Below, in pieces: positions 1 to 9,651 of a stretch of 64,000 bases of DNA. The notes beneath the pieces are model-generated. The model searched no databases, was not told the DNA's origin, and worked only from the letters and a program-made list of their open reading frames with translations. The position numbers and the translations under genes were made by a program. Source of the DNA: Mesaphorura yosii. Taxonomy: Eukaryota > Arthropoda > Collembola > Poduromorpha > Tullbergiidae. Location: assembly GCA_009869945.1 (NCBI GenBank), contig WIXG01000027.1, positions 1 to 64,000 of the forward strand, given 5' to 3'. Every line of letters starts with the position of its first letter. The first letter of the stretch is position 1.

Positions 1-228
1 CGCCCGCAGTTCCATGAAGAATCAGCCACTTGACGGTATATCCACCGCGCCCAACAGCTCGATGCGGACTCGGCATCCAAATTGCACCGGGTTCATTCTG
101 CCTAGATACGAATATGAGATACATTGGTGTTTTGAGTCTTGACACTTGTAATTGCAGACTTAAACTTACCCGTTCACAAAACCGTAACAAAACGCACTCA
201 ATAGCGCAAAAAAGGCCACGAAATTCAT
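1..228 (-). CDS. N-acetylmuramoyl-L-alanine amidase (amidase_2 type), 5' part only
   Basis: Secreted enzyme expected to cut the amide bond between muramic acid and the stem peptide of bacterial cell walls. Exon 1 (228-170) starts at an ATG followed by a hydrophobic signal peptide (MNFVAFFALLSAFCYG). A GT-AG intron (169-102) follows. Exon 2 (101 to beyond base 1) joins in phase 2 and reads GQNEPGAIWMPSPHR, then VGRGGYTVKWLILHGTAG. The pattern of a hydrophobic strand ending in HGTAG, with the His as first zinc ligand, is that of the amidase_2/PGRP fold, in its bacterial or fungal version rather than that of animal PGRPs. The rest of the domain and the other zinc ligands lie outside the window. 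Presence of an intron and signal peptide shows it is a host-resident gene. Microbial origin is inferred from the motif only. Confidence 0.68.
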
Positions 229-1873
229 TCTGTGTCACGGTTGATACACGAATTCAAGACAAATTTCTGCACTGGAATGACACGAGAATCATGAGTAGAG
301 AATGATCGTTCACAGATGGGCAATCACAGATTTTGATTCAAGTTGTGAGCCTAATTTCATGATTATTAAAATGATTGTCATATACACATAATTTTATGCA
401 CACACTCGTTGAATGTTTGAGGTAAAGTGCGCGATAATGTATGCAAAGCCATTTGACCGTCACAATTTAACTGTTATTCAATTATGCAGATAATCCTCAC
501 AGTAAACACTTCATAAGAACTTAGTTATTGACAACACAAACTTCTAAATACCATACTCAAGTTATCGACGCTATTGGAGATTTCCTAATAGACCGAGGTG
601 ATAGTGTCAGAAATACAACTAGTGAGCTGCATTTTTTACATGGAAATTTAAATGTATTTGAATACAATAACTGCCACATGCACTGAGCCTCAATCACGGC
701 AAGAATTAAAAATCAGTTTTTTCTTGTTTATTCGTATTAAATAGTTTTGTAAGGATAACTTGGCTGGCAAGGTACAAGACATGCAAAATTTCATTTTGGT
801 CATACCGCTAACATTTCGCATTTAATAAAACTTAAATTTGTAAATGAGAATTAAAGCCTGTAGTAACTGCCGGGGACCGCCCCACCTCATGATTATTGGA
901 AGTGAATGGCTGTCAGATGTACGTCGTTTAGTATATAATAGTCCATTTCCTAGAAAGATGCGGAAATGCGGCGTAATTAAAGTTCGGAGATTTAATTCGC
1001 AACCAAAAGTTTGTCAAGTGTTCATAGTCGTCTGAACAGGCGACGAAGGATTTTATTGTTCATGATATTACAATAAATTATTTTTTAACTGATGTTGTCT
1101 GTGAGCCAGGTGTGTTTGGGAACTTCTAACAAATCTATTAATAATTCGAGACGGAGAGACAATGGAGTTAAGCCGAAATCCAGGTACATAAAGATCGCTG
1201 GTAGCTGCCACATGGCACCTGTGCACTATGTGCATTTCTTATATTAATAAGGAGTAACTATGAAATTGTTGGCACCTGGAAGGCTGAATGCGCAACTACT
1301 TAGTCACATAATTGCACCAAGCCGGCTGATTGATGTGAACCCTGGTGTATTTGGCAGGCACATAGCCGGACTTGTCACCAAACCGAACCATGCATTTTTT
1401 CTTCCAACTGACTCACCAACCACTTTCCTCCGGATGTTGATCACTCGCTCACCAGGAAGGTGAAATTCCGTCTGAGGTGAGCAAGTGCACATGCAGAGTT
1501 CTGGGTACTTGAAATGGCTCTGAAAATAGTTGAGATTTGTTGCGTTCGCGGTGCCTAGCAAATTCACGCGTGGCTATGTCATGCCGTTGTTATGTGGAAT
1601 CTAAAGTGTAACACGGTATTAAATCCTACTCGAAGACAGATCGATAATCCTATAATAGGTGACAATTGGATTCGCCTGCCCCAATCAATTATGAAAATAA
1701 CTTGTAAGGACTTAATAATGCGGATTGTCAGCAATTTCAGTTGGGTGGGGAGCGAGGCTGCTCTTTAATGGAATCACGCTCCATGCTTGGGGATCACAAT
1801 GATGAGTTGGCACTTGACGCTGGTACTTAAGTAATGCTCAAGCCGGAAAACTTTTATACTTCCCACGACTCAG
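229..1873. other. Intergenic stretch, no gene seen
   Basis: AT-rich sequence between the amidase promoter side and the glycosidase remnant. No spliced reading frame with coding character was found on either strand. The missing 5' exons of the glycosidase would be expected near its downstream end, but none could be recognised. Confidence 0.6.
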
Positions 1874-3029
1874 AACCCAGACGTCATTGTCGACGGCAAC
1901 GGAAAGCGCCAGTTCGCCGCTCACTATTCCCCAGAAATCGGGCCATACGCTTCAGGCCGCGATGACGTGGTATTTTATCAACTGCTGCTGATGAAGTACG
2001 CTGGTGTTGACGGCATCTTCATTGACTGACCTGGCACAGTCAATGCCTGGGATTATCCTCAGAATTTACGCAACTCAGAAGTCATCATCCGTGGAACAGA
2101 ACGAGTGGGGCTCGACTTTGCCATCGTTTACGAAGACCACAACATCGGAATGACCTACGACGCAGGATTCATCACCGATAAAATCGCTGCCGCGCACGGT
2201 GACATGAATTACATGCAGAACAACTACTTCAACAAGAGTAAGTCACGAAATCAACCTACCGCTGAATTGTGCCTTCATCTTTACAGATTGTCTGTATTCT
2301 AACTATAACAATTTGTCTCAGGCAACTACGTCCGAGTCAATGGTGCCCCGCTGCTTCTTGATTTCGGACCACAAACCTTCAAGTCTCCGGGTGAATGGTC
2401 GACCGTCTTCTCAGTCCTCAACCCGAAGCCAACCTTCCTCACACTCTGGTACCAGATTCAAGAAGCCGAAGGCAGTGCTCAAGGCGAATATTGCTTGATC
2501 TATACCGATTACATCGATGGAGTTCGCAACTTCTACCAGAACCGTCCATTGGGAGTCAAGATTGGCGGGGTTTATCCTGGATTCCACACCTTCTACACTG
2601 TAGGTAGAAATTTCATTTCCCTCGTAGAGCAATTGAGTCAAAATTAACTCCCCTAATTAACTTAGTTAATTAACAGGTGGGTGGGGAGGTCCGACGTGGA
2701 CATTGCCCTACGGCAACACATACGCTCAGCTTTTGGATCTCGCAATCCAGCACAATATTGGTATGATTCAACTCAACACATGGAACGACTACGGTGAAGG
2801 TACCATGATCGAACCAACTCACGAGTTTGGAGAGTCCTTCCTCAGAACTCTGCAAGAAAAGGCCGGAGTGCCCTTCGGTGCTCGTGAGCTCGGTCTGGTC
2901 AAGAATTTGTACTTCAAGCGACAGGCCAACAAGGACAACAGAGCAAACATGGACAAGTTGCAAACAGTCTTTGAGGCGTTAGCAGCACTTGAAGTTGGCA
3001 CAGCTGAAGCTCTGCTGTCACAAGTCTGA
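1874..3029 (+). pseudogene. GH99/GH71-like glycoside hydrolase, broken copy
   Basis: Remnant of a secreted glycosidase of the GH99/GH71-like TIM-barrel type. Exons 1874-2237, 2322-2603 and 2677-3029 join cleanly (GT-AG, phases 1 and 1). The product includes DVIVDGNGKRQFAAHY, LLLMKYAGVDGIFID, NAWDYPQNLRNSEVIIR, then GGWGGPTWTLPYGNTYAQL and QLNTWNDYGEGTMIEPT near the end, where NDYGEGTMIEP is a conserved signature. The frame is interrupted by TGA at 2027-2029, where relatives carry Trp (FID-W-PGTVNAW expected), and no N-terminal exon or signal peptide was found upstream. The remaining frame of about 330 codons is otherwise intact, so decay is recent, or the TGA is a sequencing error or allele. 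AATAAA lies at 3083-3088. Substrate unknown; these enzymes act on alpha-glucans or mannans, and animal copies are often thought to be acquired from microbes. Confidence 0.62.
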
Positions 3030-3255
3030 ACGCTTTGATTACGGTACATTTGCTACCTACCGATCATTGAAAAAGTGGCACAAATAAAACCACTCTTACA
3101 ATTATGGAGCAACGTATTTAATCTCATACCACAGCGACATTTGAAGTGATTTCGGCATTGCTATCACTTCAATCGATCCGTCGACTGAGTTTGACCATGG
3201 GAAGCCGGGTTCCAAAATTGACGTGCTTGAACAGTTGCAGTAGCGTCGGGAGGGG

Positions 3256-3690
3256 GGGGGGGACTGAGACGTGGCATCCCAATGAACCAGCCTGAGTCGC
3301 CATTTGACGCGTAATTCGTCGATCAAACCAGCGTTGGTCGCCAATTGACACATGGCATGCCATTTAACCAGAGTGGGGAGCCATCTGACACGTGGCACCG
3401 CAATATTGTTGGTCGTCAATTAACACGTATTACCCCCAAGTAACCGATGTGACACTCTAATTCACACGCGGCACCTCAATTAACAAACGTGAGCAGCCAA
3501 ATGAGACATGGTACCCCTGTACCCCAATTAAACATTGCTGGGTGCCAATTGACACGGGCACAATAATTAGCCATACACGTTGCAACTAAATCACTCAGTG
3601 TGGGGCGCCAATTTACACGTATCACCCCCAATTAACCAGTTTTGCACGCCAATTGTCACACAGAGGACCAGCATCACCCAATTGATTCAA
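3256..3690. repeat. Degenerate 40-bp tandem repeat (minisatellite)
   Basis: About ten diverged units of near 40 bp, each built on CCAATTGACACGTGGCACC followed by CCAATTAACCAG and a G-rich link. Unit starts include about 3261, 3301, 3341, 3381, 3416, 3456, 3496, 3541, 3601 and 3645. A run of 12 G lies just before (3250-3261). Many units carry CACGTG or close variants, an E-box core. The array sits between the 3' end of the glycosidase remnant and the lipase gene. Confidence 0.75.
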
Positions 3691-4003
3691 TATATTGTGT
3701 TGGAGTCAAGAATGCCTGCAAGGTCAATGGCAAGGGCAAGGTACATTGTGGCATTCAGGCTTCACAAGAATGGAGAATTACATTGTCAGTGTCACTGTCA
3801 TGAACATCTATTGTTCCATGAATGGCAAATCCTATAAAGGACACACACTAGCAAATTGGTTCAGCGGAACCTGACATGGAATAAGTTACATAGGAAACTA
3901 CAGCCACAACAGCTCAACAGTGCCTTGCAATCTCGGCAGCTATTCCACACTTTCAATTTGGTAAGTTACGAACCTAGAGCACTAAATAATGCCAGGTATT
4001 TCG

Positions 4004-5422
4004 ATGTTGGGAGTGATTGTGAGTTTTCTAATTTTTGAAGTGCAGTGTTCAAGCAACGAAAACGATTCCAGCATCGTTGACTACGCAGACTATGCCGAGT
4101 TAATCTCGACGAATTTAAGCGATGTCAAGTTCTACTTGTACTCAAGGTAAGATCTGAAGTCATTCCTGAACGTTGGCATTGAGGGCGTGTCCTTTTATGC
4201 TCCAGGGACTCTGTACTGGATTACAGGGAAATCATTCCCTGGGATGTTGGTTCCTTACAAAAGTCCACTTACTGCGAGGGACTGCCGTTAAAAATCCTTG
4301 TGCATGGATTCATGTCAAACTCGACGGACGAAGGTGGATTTGTTCAACGACTTAAAAATGGTACCCCTTTTTTTCAAATTTGCCTTTCTGCAAAGGCACT
4401 AACGATTTTCTTAATCGTGCAGCATACATAAAAACGGGTACAGAAGCTAACATATTGGCGATGGACTGGGGTCCGCTGTCCACTGTGCGCGACCGTCTTC
4501 CCTTGATGCCATACTACTACAAGGTGACTCGGAATGTTCCACGCGTCGGAAAGTATTTGGCTGAGATGATTTCCTTCTTGATGACACATGGGGGAGCGAC
4601 TACTGAACGAATCCATATTGTGGGTTTCAGTCTTGGTGCTCATGTGTCTGGTAATTCGACGATTCATGACATGCTATTTAGTCTTGCACGTTGACGACAT
4701 AATTTTAAGTTTAGGCATCGCTGGATCTTGCGTACAACAAAATATATCAACGCCTATTGCGAGAATAACCGGACTCGATCCAGCCGGACCAGTTTTCCAG
4801 AACGCGAACCCTGCCGATCGATTAGACCCGACTGATGCCCTGTTTGTGGATGTGACGCACTCGAACCAGGGGAAGAACGGGTACAAAGGAGTGCTGGGCC
4901 ACGCTGACTTTTACCCCAATGGAGGAGGGCCGAAGCAACCAGGCTGCCAGAACGTGACCGAGCCAGTGAAGTTTTTAGTGGGTATGTAGACACAAAGTTT
5001 ACAGCATAATTGTAAACTTCCAGCTCCAGCTTTGCTTGTCATTGTTATCAGGTCTCTGTGCCCATCAGTTTGCGTATAAATTGTACGAAAAGTCGATACT
5101 GCAGCCTGGCAACATAACAGCCTGTCAATGTGAGTCAATGTTCAGCATGCCGTGTAAAGTATTTGATTTCAATGGTGACAAGTGCCAAAATCCAATCGTT
5201 TGGGGTGAGGACTGCAGCAATAGGTTAGTTTTCTAAAGTGATAAGATACTCTGGCATATTGAGTATTTCGTACCTGTTTCTAGCACGAGAGGCGAGTTCT
5301 ACATGAAGGTGGCACTGAACGATAGCGATTTGACTCTTCTGGATCACGTTAAAGTGGTGAAAACATCGGATCGAGCCATGGACTATAAGTTTAACCTTCA
5401 TTTAAATGAGACGGGATTGTAA
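4004..5422 (+). CDS. Secreted pancreatic-type triacylglycerol lipase
   Basis: Extracellular lipase of the pancreatic family, hydrolysing acylglycerols or phospholipids. Exons 4004-4146, 4206-4360, 4423-4650, 4715-4981, 5052-5223 and 5284-5422 give 367 residues. The first ATG opens a signal peptide ([15 protein letters not shown]). Key parts: LKILVHGF oxyanion region near residue 75, [11 protein letters not shown] near 110, nucleophile elbow GFSLGAH with Ser169, GLDPAGP with catalytic Asp197, and [14 protein letters not shown] with the catalytic His near 269. Six spaced cysteines follow in the C-terminal part. The C-terminal PLAT domain of vertebrate pancreatic lipase is absent, as in most insect members. 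Length is normal for arthropod lipases. AATAAA at 5448-5453. All catalytic residues are present, so it should be active; substrate preference cannot be read from the sequence. Confidence 0.9.
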
Positions 5423-5973
5423 AGTGGTTCTTACCCGTCCCATTGAAAATAAACACGTCGAATATTTTGCACACTTTCTGTAATTGAGAGCAAAAATTAC
5501 TGGCATGTGTCGTCCTGCCTCACTTATGAACACTTGTGAATGTCTCACTCTAAAACGATAATTGAATTTCATGGAATCTTCAAGTGCCCAAGCTGGCCAG
5601 GTACCCACAGGCGTAATTATTCTAAATGATATGTTGCGACGCTGCAATGTTTGGACCGAATCTTAGACTTTCTCAACTTTGGACTTTCTTTGGACATTTT
5701 CCAACGCCTTTGCACCTTCACGCGATCTTTTAATTATGGCATGTGCACGAGTGCAATTATTTTAATATCAAATAATGGCCACACCACATTAACTCAATTA
5801 AGATATGACGGCCAAGGGTCAGGACCCGCAGCGAAATTTGGATTGGAACTTCTTTAAAACCTTCGTCGTTCAGAAACTCAGAGTTCAGTCTACTGAATCG
5901 TCAAAGACTACTGTCAAAGACGATTCTCGAATCTCGTCACTGACTGGAACCCGCAGTTTCCACACAGAACAAG
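5423..5973. other. Intergenic stretch between lipase and receptor genes
   Basis: Holds the lipase poly(A) signal and presumably the promoter and 5' leader of the chemoreceptor-like gene. No other gene seen. Confidence 0.6.
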
Positions 5974-7565
5974 ATGCTGTCTGAACGCGCTCGAGTCTCC
6001 ATCGGCTACGTGATGGCCGTCGGCTGTGCTCTCAAATTTTATCCGTTCACTTGGGACGCCAAGAATTTTCGCCTCAAGCCTGCTGGGCTTGTCCACCGCA
6101 TTCTGTGGAACATTCACGGCTACACTAATTGCATCATGGGTACTTTTGCGATTGTTCGATTCTTGCTGGCTCTCAGCTTCCAAGTTTTCCCAGCTCGTAT
6201 CCGGATTCTTAACTTCGCCTGGAGTCTCGTGTACTCACTGGGAATTGTCTGCTTTGTTCAATTTAAATTAAACAGGAAACAGATCCTGGCGTTCTCGAAT
6301 GCAATTTTTGAGTATCTGGATGAATGTAAACAAGGTAAGTGAAAACGTGGATCACAGATTCTTTCCGGTTAAAATTCCGATATGAACCAGAAGCGTCCAT
6401 TCCTGGTGCAGATGAGCTTGCCGGGCTCCCTCCTTCATCTGAGGATCAGAAATCACAGGAATACGACGCTGAGAACACATCTGTTGTTATCTCGAGGCAA
6501 CAACAGAATATCAGAAAGTTCAAAGGGAAGCGCTCCCTGCTGAGGAGAAACGACTCATTTCTGAGAATGAAGAAGAACAGTCCGGAGAAAGGCCATGATT
6601 GGGTGTCAATTTGTGTGTTGGGTTCCGTGTTTCTACTGGCCGTCAATCCACCAATCCACGCCATCATGTAAGAACAACGTATCTTGGAAGATATTACATT
6701 TCTTAGTGTAACTTGCTTCAATGCATGTCTATAAGCCAACAATGTATTTGCAGGGTTGTGGATTCGCCGTGCGCCCCTCACTTCGTGAGTTCAATTGGCC
6801 TCCGGTGCACGCACATTCTAGACAATGAGTACACGTTTTGGGACAAGCTTCCGTACATCATGACCGAAATGCTGCTGACGTCAGTGTTCTTCTCCAATTT
6901 CACCTTCAGTTGGATTTTCGTTTTCCTGGGCTTGGCTAAAATAAAGTACGAACTGCGCAAGATGAACTCGTAAGTGGCTGAAGAGGTGGAAGGCAGAAGG
7001 TTCTGCCCTGACATTATCGTAATTAAATGTTGACCAAACAGGTCTTTTGTATAATTAATGCTATGTTGTTTACAGGATCGATCGTAACAATTACACAGAT
7101 GACGAAGTGCTTGAGTTGGCAGTACGTTTTCGATATGCTCAAAACATCACAGCTCAAATGAATGCAACCTTCGTCCATTACTTGCGACTTTCACCTTCCA
7201 TTCTGATGGGCGTCGTGGCGTTGCTCGCTTTTGGCGCCATCCGCTACTACAATTTGCACTTCACGGCGTATATGATGTACCCTTTGTGCGGTGGGCGCTG
7301 CCTCTTCGACACAATCACATGTCTGGGCATAGCAGGAATGGTCAACGACGACAGCCAGCATGCTCGGAAGAAATGGGACAAGATTTTGGCGGAAGGCGGA
7401 GTTGCAAAGAAACTCCAGCAGAAAGTACAGCGCGCAATTTGGAAATCGTCTGCGGAAATCCAGTGCAAAGCTGGATCTCTCTACACGTTTCAAAACTCCA
7501 TTGTCATTGCGACCGTCCACAACTGCATGCAGCTGACATTCAACTTGCTGATCATGTATCGCTAG
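5974..7565 (+). CDS. Gustatory/odorant-receptor-like multi-pass membrane protein
   Basis: Exons 5974-6334, 6358-6667, 6754-6969 and 7076-7565 give 458 residues with phases 1, 2, 2. The N-terminus (CALKFYPFTWDAKNFRLKP) resembles arthropod chemoreceptors, where an F-Y-P motif before the first helix is common. About seven hydrophobic segments can be seen, for example residues 40-60, 75-95, 205-225, 265-290, and in the last exon SILMGVVALLAFGAI and a final helix before the C-terminus (QLTFNLLIMYR). A charged loop of about 90 residues separates the second and third clear membrane segments. It contains RKFKGKRSLLRRNDSF. The classic insect GR ending TYhhhhhQF is not present, so assignment rests on topology and exon phases. 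The first intron is only 23 bases. The ligand is unknown. A broken relative lies at 15.4-16.1 kb. Confidence 0.6.
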
Positions 7566-7973
7566 ACGCTTGAGTCTGTTTGGATGCTGTAAAGCAATCA
7601 CAGCGCTGCTTTTTGAACGTTCTGCTTGCTAAAAACCAAATAGTGTATTCGCTTCTTAAGCGTCGAAACAATTAAACCAAGAGTAGAGAAAATTTAATTT
7701 TCTCGTCAATTTCATTAGCCATGCTTAAATTGGGTCTAAATTTTGGAATTACATGAATGGACTGCTGTAATAGTTTAACTAACATGGGATATTTCCTCTC
7801 AAAGAGGAACAGAAACTAAGCTACACTCCACTAAACTGGAATTGAAATAAATAATCGTGCTTCGCAGTAAAATATCCTTTAGATAAACTTTCCATTTCTG
7901 TTGTCCGTTCGCATACGCCTTGGCACTAGAAACCCATTACTCGCACTTGTTGAATCTCCGGTCAAAACAAAAA
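7566..7973. other. Convergent intergenic region
   Basis: 3' flanks of two convergent genes, the receptor (+) and the pacifastin-type inhibitor (-). AATAAA at 7846-7851 on the plus strand is a plausible receptor poly(A) signal. No gene seen. Confidence 0.55.
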
Positions 7974-8410
7974 TCATCCCCTGTGGAGCCGTCGCAGGCA
8001 CGCTCTTCTGCTGCACCATGATTTACGGTGTGGTTTCGGACAAGAACACCGATTACAGCCGTCAAAATACGTTCGCTGACCATTACTGCAGCCTTCGCTC
8101 TCAGCTATTTCTAGATAACGGGATAAATTAGTTAAATATGCGTAGTTACTTCGACCCGAATTCGACTTACTTCTCTCTTGGGGCAACGGATAGTCAAAAT
8201 GTTTGTCGACCTCAGAGATTTTGATGACTTCTGAAATGAGTATATCAGTCATTAATTAATTGTATTATCAGGACCCGCGAATCTGCATAAATGCTCTTAA
8301 TTCTTACCATTTTGTTGAGAATAGGATGCGCTGGCAATCGGACTGGAGAGGCAGACGTATAATATTACGGAGAGCACACAAAGAAACACCGCGGAATTGC
8401 GAGACTTCAT
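7974..8410 (-). CDS. Small secreted pacifastin-type serine protease inhibitor
   Basis: Three short exons (8410-8308, 8230-8171, 8110-7974; both introns in phase 1) encode 99 residues. Residues 1-28 form a signal peptide (hydrophobic core VFLCVLSVILYVCLSS). After a linker of about 30 residues comes one six-cysteine domain: C62, C73, C76, C78, C87, C92. The spacing C-x10-C-N-x-C-x-C-x8-C-S-x3-C matches the pacifastin light-chain pattern C-x(9-12)-C-N-x-C-x-C-...-C-T-x(3)-C, with Ser for the usual Thr and no central Gly. By analogy with locust inhibitors the reactive bond lies in CSRRAC, so Arg at P1 suggests trypsin-like targets. Pacifastins act in haemolymph on prophenoloxidase activation or digestive proteases. 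The ATG was chosen for its signal peptide and the TATA box upstream. The tail is basic (LRRLHRG). Confidence 0.75.
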
Positions 8411-8498
8411 TCTTGCCGATTACGTTGGCACCTGCACGGAAATTGAACCGATGGATTCATAAAATGAAAGCAAGTATGAACTCGGACTCGCTCTGCTC

Positions 8499-8506
8499 CT
8501 TATATA
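8499..8506 (-). promoter_or_regulatory. TATA box of the pacifastin-type gene
   Basis: TATATAAG on the minus strand, about 90 bases before the ATG at 8410 and so about 30 bases before a likely transcription start near 8470. A strong TATA box fits a highly expressed small secreted protein. Confidence 0.5.
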
Positions 8507-9084
8507 CGGTCCTTATTGTACATGTAAGGTTGACAAACATCCGCAAAGTGACCTGATGTGTACCATGTTACTAATTGAAATACTCAGAACAGATAAGGTG
8601 TGTGAAAGGAGTGATTGACTGCTGGCCAGTGGACAGTTGCTTGCTGTGCTGTGGTCACCGTTTTCAATTGGTTCAATTAAATTCTACTAGATGCCCAATC
8701 ACTGAAAATGCGGTGAATAAACTTAGAAACACTACACCGTGTCGTTATATGGCGACATAAGATTTTGGGGTGCTTTGATTAAGGGTAAATTAGGAACCCA
8801 CGTCGCCGAGAACAACAACAATAACTCGTGGTAGCAACCCGTCGATGCGATACTCTTTAGCCTGACTCAGGGTCAAGGGAGTCGGCGACAATAATAGCAG
8901 CACAAGAATAGTTCATTACAAATAATGAGAACCGCGTACATCGTCAATTTATGCTAACATCCCACCACGCGCGTGCACGGACGCCATTAACTGAATTAAG
9001 TGAAAACGAAGAAACGATTGAGCTTTTAGTATACATGTCAGAATGGGGGAGAGTGGGAAGAAACTATCACCGTTTTCGAGTTGG

Positions 9085-9111
9085 TGACCTTTGACCTATG
9101 ACCCAGGGTCA
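9085..9111 (+). promoter_or_regulatory. Clustered nuclear-receptor half-sites (DR1-like)
   Basis: TGACCT-t-TGACCT-a-TGACCC followed by an overlapping AGGGTCA: three half-sites in DR1 spacing plus one facing the other way. HNF4, RXR/USP and related receptors bind DR1. It lies 680 bases upstream of the inhibitor ATG and about 560 bases beyond the phosphoenolpyruvate mutase stop, so the target gene is uncertain. It may be chance within a repeat. Confidence 0.3.
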
Positions 9112-9651
9112 AGTTATATATACAAACATATACAAACCATCTGTGACTCTCATCCTGAACACGTTGACGAAATTAGTTTTCGCCTAGCCCTCACCATTTT
9201 CGAGTTATAGAGTGACATACGTTTTAGGGGTGCTTTCGATTAGGATAAAGATGTTATTGCGCCATGTAGATGTATCACACGACATGTGAGAATGAAAAGT
9301 CACCGAACGAACGAATACCATTGTCATTTGACGCATGAGCTCTGAGATGTGTCAACGCCAACGCCCCAATGCCGTGCTTGTCTTTGTCATTGCGACCGGA
9401 ATAGAATGACTGTTAATGCTATGCAATGTTTGCACGCGTAATGGGTCCAGGCGACGTGAGTAGCGCATTTCCCAAGATAACTGAATCAGGTACATGTGAA
9501 TCAGAAATCAATCCAACGGTCAAGTTTATTTAAGGCACATGAATTCAATTTATAATATTCGTTTTAGTAGCGAAACAAATCTCAAATTATGTTACGCAGA
9601 TGCATGAGAATGAGGTTTCAACCGCGTTGCCTTTCTGCTGGCCGATGGACT

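Larger units (their letters stand above)
8411..9651. other. Intergenic region with diverged direct repeats
   Basis: No gene seen. It holds the promoter side of the inhibitor gene, an imperfect 34-bp direct repeat (8751-8790 and 9212-9250, both GACATA then TTTT-GGGGTGCTTT-GATTA), a second short repeat TCACC-TTTTCGAGTT (9068 and 9191), and a cluster of nuclear-receptor half-sites at 9085-9111. Confidence 0.55.

Noticed and set aside
3640-3970. A plus-strand stretch reading MENYIVSVTVMNIYCSMNGK and onward with one TGA
   Set aside because: No splice context, no family resemblance, and it follows directly from the tandem repeat. It looks like chance or an unidentifiable remnant.
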